From Sandaracinaceae bacterium (lineage in GTDB: Bacteria > Myxococcota_A > Polyangia > Polyangiales > Houyiibacteriaceae), in NCBI GenBank assembly GCA_012514415.1, contig JAAZAH010000404.1:1-7970 (forward strand): DNA of 7,970 nt, written 5' to 3'. The position numbers and the translations under genes are program-made. A model generated the notes under the pieces. The model was not told the origin of the DNA and searched no databases. It saw nothing but the letters and a program-made list of their open reading frames with translations. Below, piece by piece: positions 1-6,655 of the stretch; positions within the stretch are counted from its first letter, which is position 1, and each line of letters begins with the position of its first letter.

Positions 1-16
1 CTGAATACGCCATGGA

Positions 17-2383
17 TCAGCCCTCCCCTCCAAGCTCGGGGACGAGGATTTCGGGTGGAACGGTGGAGACGATCTTTCCACGCCGAAAAACCGCGTGTCC
101 TTTGCCGCCGCGTGAGACCGGCTCATAGCGGCGAAGGCTCACGCGATATTCGGTTCCCTTCTCATTGAGGGCGATGAGCGCGTCGTTGCTCGACGCTCGA
201 AGGAGCGCGGCGCCGATGATGGCGTCCTTCGCGTTGAGTTTCATGAGCATCACGCCCTTCCCCGGACCGCCAAGGACATTGACCGAGTCGATCTCCGTGA
301 TGAGCGCGTGCCCGCTCTGGCTGATCGCCGCGATGTACTCCTCGTCCTTCGGAACGCCGACGAACACAACCTCATCGCCCTCGCTGAGACGCACGAAGCG
401 CCGCCCGTTCCGTGTGGAGGGCTCACGATGCGCGCGCAGGCTAAAGCGAAGGGTCTGACCGAGCTTCGTCACGGCGATTGCGAAAGGCGGCTCAGGCTCG
501 CTCGCACCCTCCGTCGGAGGCGGCACCTCGAGGAGACGTGGATCGAAGCTCATCATCGAAATGATGCTCTCACCGTCGGCCAGCTTGAAGAGCGTCTGGA
601 TGGGATTTCCATGCCCGGTCGAGGCAGGGATATCGGCGATGCGGCCCACATAACACGCGCCTTGATTTGAAAAGAAAGCGATCGAATGGCGCGTCGAGCC
701 ACCGGTGACAGCGAGGATGGAGTCCCCCTCGCGGATCCTGACACGAGAAAGATCACGGATGCTCCCCTGACGCTTGATCCAGCCCTGCGTCGTGAGCACC
801 ACCATCGCGTCCTCGGCGACGATGAAGGCCTCCGGATCGAACTGCGGCTCGTCGAGATCGCCACGAACCCGGGTCGAGCGCGGAATGGAGTAGCTCCCTT
901 CGAGCTCGTGAAGCTCGGCCTTGATGAGATCCCAACGCGCAGATTCACTCTTCAGGAGCTGCCGGATGCGCTTCGCTTCCTTCTTCTTCTCTTCGAGCTC
1001 CTCCTTGATGAGAAGGATTTGAAGACGCGCGAGACGGTAAAGGCGAAGTTCGAGGATCGCGTCGACCTGCACCTCATCGAGCTCGAAGCGCTTCATCAGC
1101 TTCTTCGCCGCGTCAGCGCGATCGTCAGAGCCGCGGATGATGCGGATGGTCTCATCGAGCGCGTCGTAGACGGTCGCGAAACCTTCGAGGATATGGATGC
1201 GCTCTTCGAGCTTCGTGAGATCGAACTCGAGGCGCTTGGTGACGACCTCCATGCGGAAGTCGAGGAAGTGGCGGATCATGCCGCGGAGGTTGAGCCTCTG
1301 GGGGGCGGCGACGTCGGCTTGCTCGGTGGGGACGAGGCAGGTGAGGTTGACCTGGATGTTGGTCTGTAGCGGCGTGTTCTTATAAAGATACGCCATCACG
1401 AGCTGAGGATCGGTGCCCTTTTTGATCTCGCATACGATGCGGCAGTCCTCGGCGCTCTCGTCGCGGACATCGAGGAGGACGGGCAGTTTTTTCTTGATGA
1501 TCACATCGGCGATGCGCTCGACGATCTGGCAGCGCTCGGTCGCATAGGGGATCGAGTCGATCACAATGAGCGGGTTGCCGCGACCCTGCTCCTCGACCGT
1601 GAACGTGCCGTGGAGGCGGAGTGAGCCTTGTCCTTCCTCATATACGCGGAGGAGCTCCTCGCGCGGCGTAATCAGCTCGCCTCCAGTCGGAAAATCCGGG
1701 CCCTTGATTCCGCGCATCAGCTGCCGCGTAGAAATCTCGGGTTCGTCGATCATCTTGATCGCCGCGCGGACGATCTCACCGAGGTGATGCGGCGGGATCG
1801 ATGTCGCCATCCCCACGGCAATGCCCTGGGAGCCGTTGACGAGGAGATTCGGGAAACGCGCCGGCAGGACGACAGGCTCGAAGCGGGTGCCATCGTAGTT
1901 CGGGCGGAAGGCCACCGTTTTTTTGCCGAGCTCGAGCAAGAGCTCATCGGCAATCGGCATCAGCTTCGCCTCGGTATAACGCATCGCCGCGGCGCCATCT
2001 CCATCGGTCGAGCCGAAGTTCCCGCGCCCATCGACGAGCGTCGCGCGCATGGTGAAGGGCTGCGCCATGCGGACGAGCGCGTCGTAGATCGCGGTGTCGC
2101 CGTGCGGATGGAATTTACCCATCACATCACCGACGATGGCCGCGCTCTTTCGATACTTGGCGTCGCTCCGCAGTTTGAGCTCGTTCCACATCGTGTAGAG
2201 GATGCGGCGCTGAACGGGCTTTAGGCCGTCACGCACATCCGGGAGTGCGCGGCTCGTGATCACGCTGAGCGCGTAGTTCAGATAGCGGCGGCGGGTCTCT
2301 TCAGACAGTGAGGCTTCATCGAAGTCGAGCGCCGTGAGATCAAGCTGCTCGCCGCGCGAGGATTTTCCGCGTTTCCTTGTCAT
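17..2383 (-). CDS. parC: DNA topoisomerase IV subunit A (ParC-type GyrA/ParC family protein)
   Basis: Breakage-reunion subunit of a type IIA topoisomerase; it acts with ParE in the cytoplasm to decatenate and relax DNA. The protein has 788 residues (E. coli ParC has about 750). The winged-helix catalytic core is near residues 30-370. It includes the invariant YALSVI and LPDVRDGLKPVQRRIL segments, HPHGDTAIYD (93-101) around the quinolone-determining positions, and catalytic Tyr136 in AMRYTE. FPNLLVNGSQGIAVGMAT (177-194) is also conserved. A charged coiled-coil segment lies near 455-480. The beta-pinwheel domain runs from about 520 to the end. The canonical GyrA box is missing from the first blade (about 535-555), which favours ParC over GyrA, although RGGKG occurs in the last blade (758-762). 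The start is ATG at 2381-2383, with no strong Shine-Dalgarno; it is placed just before the conserved N-terminal region. The gene follows a 266-bp gap. parE is not in view. ParC versus GyrA is fairly but not fully certain. Confidence 0.92.
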   Translation of the reverse strand: MTRKRGKSSRGEQLDLTALDFDEASLSEETRRRYLNYALSVITSRALPDVRDGLKPVQRRILYTMWNELKLRSDAKYRKSAAIVGDVMGKFHPHGDTAIYDALVRMAQPFTMRATLVDGRGNFGSTDGDGAAAMRYTEAKLMPIADELLLELGKKTVAFRPNYDGTRFEPVVLPARFPNLLVNGSQGIAVGMATSIPPHHLGEIVRAAIKMIDEPEISTRQLMRGIKGPDFPTGGELITPREELLRVYEEGQGSLRLHGTFTVEEQGRGNPLIVIDSIPYATERCQIVERIADVIIKKKLPVLLDVRDESAEDCRIVCEIKKGTDPQLVMAYLYKNTPLQTNIQVNLTCLVPTEQADVAAPQRLNLRGMIRHFLDFRMEVVTKRLEFDLTKLEERIHILEGFATVYDALDETIRIIRGSDDRADAAKKLMKRFELDEVQVDAILELRLYRLARLQILLIKEELEEKKKEAKRIRQLLKSESARWDLIKAELHELEGSYSIPRSTRVRGDLDEPQFDPEAFIVAEDAMVVLTTQGWIKRQGSIRDLSRVRIREGDSILAVTGGSTRHSIAFFSNQGACYVGRIADIPASTGHGNPIQTLFKLADGESIISMMSFDPRLLEVPPPTEGASEPEPPFAIAVTKLGQTLRFSLRAHREPSTRNGRRFVRLSEGDEVVFVGVPKDEEYIAAISQSGHALITEIDSVNVLGGPGKGVMLMKLNAKDAIIGAALLRASSNDALIALNEKGTEYRVSLRRYEPVSRGGKGHAVFRRGKIVSTVPPEILVPELGGEG

Positions 2384-2399
2384 ATGTTCAGCGCGGATG

Positions 2400-2429
2400 C
2401 AGATAGCAGGCCGACGCGCTCGCTCGCAA
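2400..2429 (-). promoter_or_regulatory. Possible sigma70-type promoter for parC
   Basis: On the minus strand, TTGCGA (2424-2429) resembles a -35 box. After an 18-bp spacer, TATCTG (2400-2405) resembles a -10 box and is preceded by TGC, an extended -10 feature. The -10 lies 16 nt before the parC ATG, so transcription would start roughly 10 nt upstream of it. That would give a very short leader, in keeping with the lack of a clear Shine-Dalgarno. Matches to consensus are partial, so this is a candidate only. Confidence 0.3.
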
Positions 2430-2516
2430 GGATAAATCGGGTAAGAAGTGCGATCTTCCTTGAATTTCGGGCGATCCGAGCGTTACGCACATGAAATCCT
2501 CGATCGAATAACCCGG

Positions 2517-2576
2517 AAAAAAACCGCGTTCGGACGTGCGCGATAAAATCGCGGACTCATCCGTCTTGAGTCCGCG
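2517..2576 (-). terminator. Likely intrinsic terminator for the hydrolase gene
   Basis: A perfect 10-bp inverted repeat (CGCGGACTCA at 2550-2559, TGAGTCCGCG at 2567-2576) encloses a 7-nt loop. Read on the minus strand it is followed directly by ATTTTAT, and about 27 nt further by a run of seven T (2517-2523). It lies 73 bp beyond the hydrolase stop codon and upstream of the candidate parC promoter, where a terminator would be expected. A second short inverted repeat (CGCGAT/ATCGCG, 2539-2553) overlaps its base. The T-tract directly after the stem is short, so termination efficiency is uncertain. Confidence 0.5.
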
Positions 2577-2649
2577 CGCCGACCGAGGATGAACGCGGAG
2601 CCCGTCGAAGAGATCGAGCCCCCATGTCGCGCCCCGACGCGGTTTCGGC

Positions 2650-3501
2650 TCAGGAAGCGCGCTCAAAAGTTTCGAGCATCGTCTCGGCGACCGCCTCGGG
2701 GTGCTGCGTCGGCAGCCAGTGCGTCGCACCCTCCATCACGACAAGACGGTAAGGAGCGTCGACATAATCCGCCGTGAGCTCGGCGCCGTCTCGTGAGAGC
2801 GCGACGTCCTTATCGGACCAGATGAAGGTGGTGGGACGTTTGATCTTCGAGGTGCGCGCGAGGGCGCTTGGATAGCGCATCGCGCGATACCAGTTCAGGG
2901 TCGTGGGGAGCGCGCCCGAGTCGACGAGATCGCGAAATACGTGATCGATCTCTTCATGCGTCATGCCGGAACCGCGAAGCATCCGGCGGAAAACGGTGGG
3001 ACGATTCGACAGAAGCCATTCGGGCAGGAAGGGGATTTGAAAGAGGCCGATATAATAGCTCTTCTTCAGTTGATCTCCCTTGGCCATCGCCCGAATGAAG
3101 GCGCTCGGATGCGGCACGGACAGCGTCGTCAGGGTACGGACCAGATCGGGGCGGCTCGAGGCGAGGCTCCAAGCGACAGCGGCGCCCCAATCGTGGCCGG
3201 CCAGATGGACCGGGCCGCCTCCAGCGCGTTCGATGAGGGCCACGACGTCTTCCACGAGGGCGTCGATCCGATAGGCGCGGATGGCCCGGGGCCGAGCGCC
3301 GGGCGAATAGCCTCGTTGGTTGGGGACAAGCGTTCGATAGCCCTCTTCATTGAGGAGCCTTGCAACCTTTGCCCACGAACGCGCGGTCTCCGGCCATCCG
3401 TGAAGAAGCACCACGAGCTCCCCCTCAATGGGCCCAGTGTCGACGACATCGAATCGTAGACCCTCTCTCTCAAAGCTCTCAATCCGCTGATTCACGCTCA
3501 T
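2650..3501 (-). CDS. Alpha/beta hydrolase of the epoxide hydrolase-like group
   Basis: A 283-residue cytoplasmic hydrolase with no signal peptide. The fold's landmarks appear in order: the oxyanion loop HGWPE (34-38); the nucleophile elbow AGHDWGAA (101-108), where Asp104 replaces the Ser of esterases; an acid after strand 7 in WSDKD (Asp230 or Asp232); and catalytic His261 in GATHW. The cap region (about 135-215) carries Tyr149/Tyr150 and Tyr205 in LNWYRAM, the places where epoxide hydrolases have their two ring-opening tyrosines. An Asp nucleophile with two cap tyrosines points to epoxide hydrolysis. Haloalkane or fluoroacetate dehalogenase is less likely. The natural substrate cannot be told. 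ATG at 3499-3501 was chosen because AGGAG lies 5 nt upstream; the frame stays open to an ATG at 3678, but that extension is arginine-rich, precedes the fold and has no family match. Gaps of 213 bp after norD and 266 bp before parC suggest its own transcription unit. Confidence 0.9.
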   Translation of the reverse strand: MSVNQRIESFEREGLRFDVVDTGPIEGELVVLLHGWPETARSWAKVARLLNEEGYRTLVPNQRGYSPGARPRAIRAYRIDALVEDVVALIERAGGGPVHLAGHDWGAAVAWSLASSRPDLVRTLTTLSVPHPSAFIRAMAKGDQLKKSYYIGLFQIPFLPEWLLSNRPTVFRRMLRGSGMTHEEIDHVFRDLVDSGALPTTLNWYRAMRYPSALARTSKIKRPTTFIWSDKDVALSRDGAELTADYVDAPYRLVVMEGATHWLPTQHPEAVAETMLETFERAS

Positions 3502-3506
3502 GTCAT

Positions 3507-3511
3507 CTCCT
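3507..3511 (-). promoter_or_regulatory. Shine-Dalgarno site deciding the hydrolase start
   Basis: Minus-strand AGGAG stands 5 nt before the ATG at 3499-3501. It supports this start over the longer in-frame ATG at 3676-3678, which would add 59 residues. Confidence 0.65.
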
Positions 3512-3638
3512 AAGAAATCTTCGACGGGAAAGCCTCGACCAATCCTTCGGCACAACGCGCGCGATCGACGACGCCAAGAAGTGAAAACGCCGAGTGCCGA
3601 TAGTGAGCGCGAACGCCCCGATGAGAACCGAACGCGCC

Positions 3639-3658
3639 CGCGCTCGATTTGTAGCGCG
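3639..3658. repeat. Short inverted repeat in the norD-hydrolase gap
   Basis: CGCGCT (3639-3644) and AGCGCG (3653-3658) form a 6-bp stem with an 8-nt loop. On the minus strand the T-run comes before the stem rather than after it, so it does not look like a terminator for norD. I see no other clear element in this 213-bp gap apart from the ribosome binding site, and no convincing promoter for the hydrolase. Confidence 0.25.
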
Positions 3659-3714
3659 AAAACCGAGCCGATGGCCATGTCACGGGATGAGAAAGCCTCG
3701 TCAGCGCGGGCCAG

Positions 3715-5766
3715 TTAGCGGGCGATCAGACGCTTCATCCAATCGAGCAGGGCCATGGGGAGGTGTTCGGGCCTCGGTAATAAAGCGTAATGATGGGCTC
3801 CAAAGATGCGCGGCAGATAGTTCGGAGCGTGGCGATCGATCGTGAGGCAGAAGGTCGAGATCCCTTGGAGCTTTGCCTCGTGGACGGCTTGTCTCGCATC
3901 CTCAACGCCGTAACGCCCCTCATATTGATCGCGATCGTTCGGCTTTCCATCCGAGAGGAGGAGCAGCAACCGATGCGATGCCGGCTGCCGCATCAGTCCG
4001 GCCGTGGCGTGACGGATCGCCGCCCCAACGCGCGTGTATTGCTCGGGCTCAAGGGAGCTGATCCGAAGCGCGATCTCCCGCCCATACGCTTCTTCAAAGC
4101 GTTTGACCTCACGGACGATCACAGAATCGGGCCCTTCACCCGAAAAGGCGAGTATGGACCACGGCTCGCCCATCCCATCGAGTGCCACGCTGACCAAGAG
4201 GAGCGCCTCGCGCTCGACATCGATGATGCGGCGATGGGCTCCAATCCATGCATCGGTCGATCCGCTGATGTCGATGAGAAGGGTGATGGCGAGATCACGC
4301 TCGGCGACGCGGCGCGTCTGATAGAGCGCTTCGGGCAGCGGTCCCCCCGCGCGGAAATCCGCATATCCCTCCACGTAAGCGGCAAGATCGATCTCATCAC
4401 CATCGAAGAGCCTCCTCCGCGTCACGCGCGCGGCGCTGAGCATCTCAAAACGCCTCCGAATCGGATGGAGAAGGCCGCGATGTTCTTCGAGGGTGGCGTC
4501 AACCCATTGCTCAGAACCTGAGAGATTCGGGAGGAGGTAGACGTGCGCCCCGGGCTCCCGATAGGTGTTCGTGCGATAATCCCACTCAGGATAGGAGAGG
4601 CCCTTCTGCTCGCGCTTTGCCCGCTTGAGCTGCAAAGCGGTATGGGCATCGGGCGGATCGTCCGAGAGAAGCACTTCTTTGGGGCGGCCCGACGTGGCGA
4701 TCAGACGCGCTTCTGAGAGCTCAGAGACCATGTCACTGTATTCGTCGGCGCTCGCCTCCTCGTCGCGATCGACGGGGCGATTCAGGCCGAAGGGGTCTTC
4801 GGCCTGTTGATGCGGCTCGTCGTGCTGAATGAGAAAAATGCCCTCGCCGCGCTGATCGTCTTCGTCTTCGTCGGCCTCGCGAATCTCGGGCCGGCGGCTG
4901 AGGCGCGCGCTCCGCGTCCGTTCGTCTTGAGGCGCGGAGGCTTCGGCGCTCCCTTCGTCCTCGTAGCCCTTGCCCGCCCGGATGCCGTCCCCGGATGAGG
5001 CGGGGCGGAGCGCTCCCGTCCACCAATCTTTGAGAAGGGGTGCATTGCCGAGACCACGCTCGGTGCTCTCTAGACCGAGTTCTGAGAGAAAAGCGGACGC
5101 GAGTTTGACGGAATCTTCGGGGCCCGGGCTTCGGGGGAGTTGAACGGAGTCTGCGCCGGGTTCGGTCTGAAGGAGCTCCCTCAGGCAACGTTCAAGCGGC
5201 TGCCTGCGCGGAGAGAACGCATCGAGCGGGGGCCTTCGTCTCAACGCGAGCGTTCGCAGCGATCGAAGCGCGCGAGCCATCCCGGGCATCTTCTCGACGA
5301 GCGAAAGATCCGCGGCCCACGCTTCATGAAGAAGGTAGGCGTCCGCCAGCAGTGGGGGCCAGTTTGGATCAAAAACTGTCACGCTGCCTCGAAGCACGCG
5401 CTCGGCCTGGATGAGCGCCATGACGCGGTAGAGGTCCACCCCTTCTTCTTGGTTTTCGATGCCGCTGTCGGCTGGAAGCCAGATGGAGCTTCCATCGGTC
5501 GCGGGAATGGACGCTTTGAGCCAAGGCGACTGAACGCGCCGAAAGATGCGCGAAAGAAGGGTCGGATGTGGCGGGTCTTGCGCGGTGCGGAGCCTCAGAC
5601 CCTGCCCGAGATAGGCCGTGATCAACAGATCGAGCCGCGGGGCCATGTCGATGAGCACCACGGTACGAGGGGCGCCAGGGAGCGGACGATAACGCCGCCA
5701 CAATCGCCGCATGAAGATCGTGGCGTGGCGTGCGGTATCGCTAAGGACGTCCTCGGCTTCAGCCAT
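3715..5766 (-). CDS. norD: NorD, VWA-domain nitric oxide reductase activation protein
   Basis: A cytoplasmic accessory protein that works with the AAA+ ATPase NorQ to insert the non-heme iron (FeB) into NorB. It has 683 residues, somewhat longer than the roughly 600-640 usual in the family. A C-terminal von Willebrand A domain (about 490-683) has a complete metal-ion-dependent adhesion site: Asp499-x-Ser501-x-Ser503 in DISGSTD, Thr578 in YTRVG, and Asp606 in LLSDGKP. Upstream, YPEWDYRTNTYR (392-403) matches the Y-P-E-W-D signature that I associate with NorD and that separates it from CbbO and other VWA proteins. The N-terminal part (1-250) is alpha-helical in character. A charged, low-complexity linker runs from about 255 to 345. 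The start ATG (5764-5766) has GGAG 5 nt upstream. The gene follows norQ by 69 bp, so co-expression with it is likely. Confidence 0.9.
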   Translation of the reverse strand: MAEAEDVLSDTARHATIFMRRLWRRYRPLPGAPRTVVLIDMAPRLDLLITAYLGQGLRLRTAQDPPHPTLLSRIFRRVQSPWLKASIPATDGSSIWLPADSGIENQEEGVDLYRVMALIQAERVLRGSVTVFDPNWPPLLADAYLLHEAWAADLSLVEKMPGMARALRSLRTLALRRRPPLDAFSPRRQPLERCLRELLQTEPGADSVQLPRSPGPEDSVKLASAFLSELGLESTERGLGNAPLLKDWWTGALRPASSGDGIRAGKGYEDEGSAEASAPQDERTRSARLSRRPEIREADEDEDDQRGEGIFLIQHDEPHQQAEDPFGLNRPVDRDEEASADEYSDMVSELSEARLIATSGRPKEVLLSDDPPDAHTALQLKRAKREQKGLSYPEWDYRTNTYREPGAHVYLLPNLSGSEQWVDATLEEHRGLLHPIRRRFEMLSAARVTRRRLFDGDEIDLAAYVEGYADFRAGGPLPEALYQTRRVAERDLAITLLIDISGSTDAWIGAHRRIIDVEREALLLVSVALDGMGEPWSILAFSGEGPDSVIVREVKRFEEAYGREIALRISSLEPEQYTRVGAAIRHATAGLMRQPASHRLLLLLSDGKPNDRDQYEGRYGVEDARQAVHEAKLQGISTFCLTIDRHAPNYLPRIFGAHHYALLPRPEHLPMALLDWMKRLIAR

Positions 5767-5771
5767 CCGTA

Positions 5772-5775
5772 CTCC
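5772..5775 (-). promoter_or_regulatory. Shine-Dalgarno site of norD
   Basis: Minus-strand GGAG sits 5 nt before the norD ATG and supports that start codon. The remaining bases of the 69-bp norQ-norD spacer show no hairpin or promoter that I can support. Confidence 0.55.
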
Positions 5776-5835
5776 GCTTCGGCTTGAGACGCTGAGGCTT
5801 CATGGCGAAGAAAAACCGTAAACGCGGCATCGTCA

Positions 5836-6654
5836 TCAGACGAAGGTGGCATCGACGAGATCGCCGAGCGCATTCACCATGGAAGGCTCGTCCGAAAGTG
5901 GCGAAACAATCGCGGCTCGACACGCTTTTCGCGGATCGATCCCCGCGGCGATCAAGCGGCCGGCCGCGATGAGGAGGCGAGTGCTCGGCACCTCCGCAAG
6001 TCCTCGATCTCGAAGATGCCGCAAGCGTTCGGCGAGCGAGACAAGTCCCCTTGCCATGGGGCCGTCGACTCCGCTTTCGTACGCGACGATGCGCGCCTCC
6101 TCCGCTTGTGGAGGAAAATCGAGCTCCATCGCCACGAAGCGTTGCCGCGTGCTCGGCTTGAGGTCTTTGAGCATGCGTTGATAGCCCGGATTATAAGAAA
6201 TCACGAGCTGGAACCCGGGGGCGGCCGCGACCGTCTCCCCCGTCTTATCGATGGGCAGAACGCGACGATGATCCGTGAGCGAGTGGAGGACGACGACGGT
6301 ATCCTGCCGCGCTTCCACCACCTCATCGAGATAGCATATGGCGCCTTCTCGAACCGCACGCGTGAGCGGCCCGTCCTGCCAGACCGTCCCGTTGTGCTTG
6401 ATCAGAAAGCGTCCGATGAGATCGCTTGCCGCAAGATCGTCATGGCAAGCAACGGTGATGAGGGGCCGGTTGAGTTTCCACGCCATGTATTCGACAAGCC
6501 GCGTCTTTCCGCAGCCAGTCGGCCCCTTCAGCATCACGGCGAGCCCTAAGCGATGACACGCTTCGAAGAGCGCCACCTCATCCCCGATGGGGTGATACCA
6601 AGGAGCGCTGGCTTCCCCAGCCTCGGGCCTAAGTACGTCGGCGCGCGTGCTCAT
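5836..6654 (-). CDS. norQ: NorQ, MoxR/CbbQ-family AAA+ ATPase for nitric oxide reductase maturation
   Basis: A hexameric-type AAA+ ATPase of the CbbQ/NirQ/NorQ/GpvN group that powers remodelling of NorB together with NorD. The length, 272 residues, is typical. Visible motifs are Walker A GPTGCGKT (44-51), the family's ACHDDLAASDLIGRF segment (69-83), Walker B AICYLDEV with Asp110 and Glu111, the sensor-1 Asn155 in SYNPGYQ, and an arginine-finger-like region STRQRF (168-173) in the LKPSTRQRFVAMELDFP signature. The C-terminal lid helices cover about 200-270. The ATG (6652-6654) is one base after the norB stop, so translational coupling to norB is likely; only a weak ribosome binding site is present. 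The norB-norQ-norD order makes NorQ a better name than CbbQ, since no RuBisCO genes are near. Confidence 0.93.
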   Translation of the reverse strand: MSTRADVLRPEAGEASAPWYHPIGDEVALFEACHRLGLAVMLKGPTGCGKTRLVEYMAWKLNRPLITVACHDDLAASDLIGRFLIKHNGTVWQDGPLTRAVREGAICYLDEVVEARQDTVVVLHSLTDHRRVLPIDKTGETVAAAPGFQLVISYNPGYQRMLKDLKPSTRQRFVAMELDFPPQAEEARIVAYESGVDGPMARGLVSLAERLRHLRDRGLAEVPSTRLLIAAGRLIAAGIDPRKACRAAIVSPLSDEPSMVNALGDLVDATFV

Positions 6655-6655
6655 C

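Noticed and set aside
1..13. ATG on the minus strand three bases after the parC stop, possibly the next gene
   Set aside because: Only four codons are inside the window, and no ribosome binding site or family evidence can be judged.
1628..2224. 198-codon open frame on the plus strand inside parC
   Set aside because: It is antisense to the conserved ParC catalytic core and has no recognisable family; GC-rich codon structure explains the open frame.
2388..2729. 113-codon minus-strand frame across the hydrolase-parC gap
   Set aside because: It overlaps the hydrolase C-terminus in another frame, spans the likely terminator, and its peptide is Arg/Ser-rich without a domain.
2941..3459. 172-codon open frame on the plus strand inside the hydrolase
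   Set aside because: It is antisense to a gene with intact catalytic motifs and shows no domain of its own.
3502..3678. 59-residue N-terminal extension of the hydrolase from an upstream ATG
   Set aside because: The extension is arginine-rich, is not part of the fold, and a good Shine-Dalgarno supports the inner ATG.
3790..4521. 243-codon open frame on the plus strand inside norD
   Set aside because: It mirrors the VWA domain coding region; the minus strand carries the complete metal-site motif.
5622..5873. 83-codon minus-strand frame bridging the norQ end and norD start
   Set aside because: It overlaps both real genes in other frames and has no motif; the 69-bp spacer is a normal intergenic gap.
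6016..6549. 177-codon open frame on the plus strand inside norQ
   Set aside because: It is antisense to the Walker A/B-containing gene and has no recognisable features.
5836..6654. CbbQ (RuBisCO activase) as the identity of the AAA+ protein
   Set aside because: The neighbours are norB and norD; no RuBisCO genes are near, and the family is shared.
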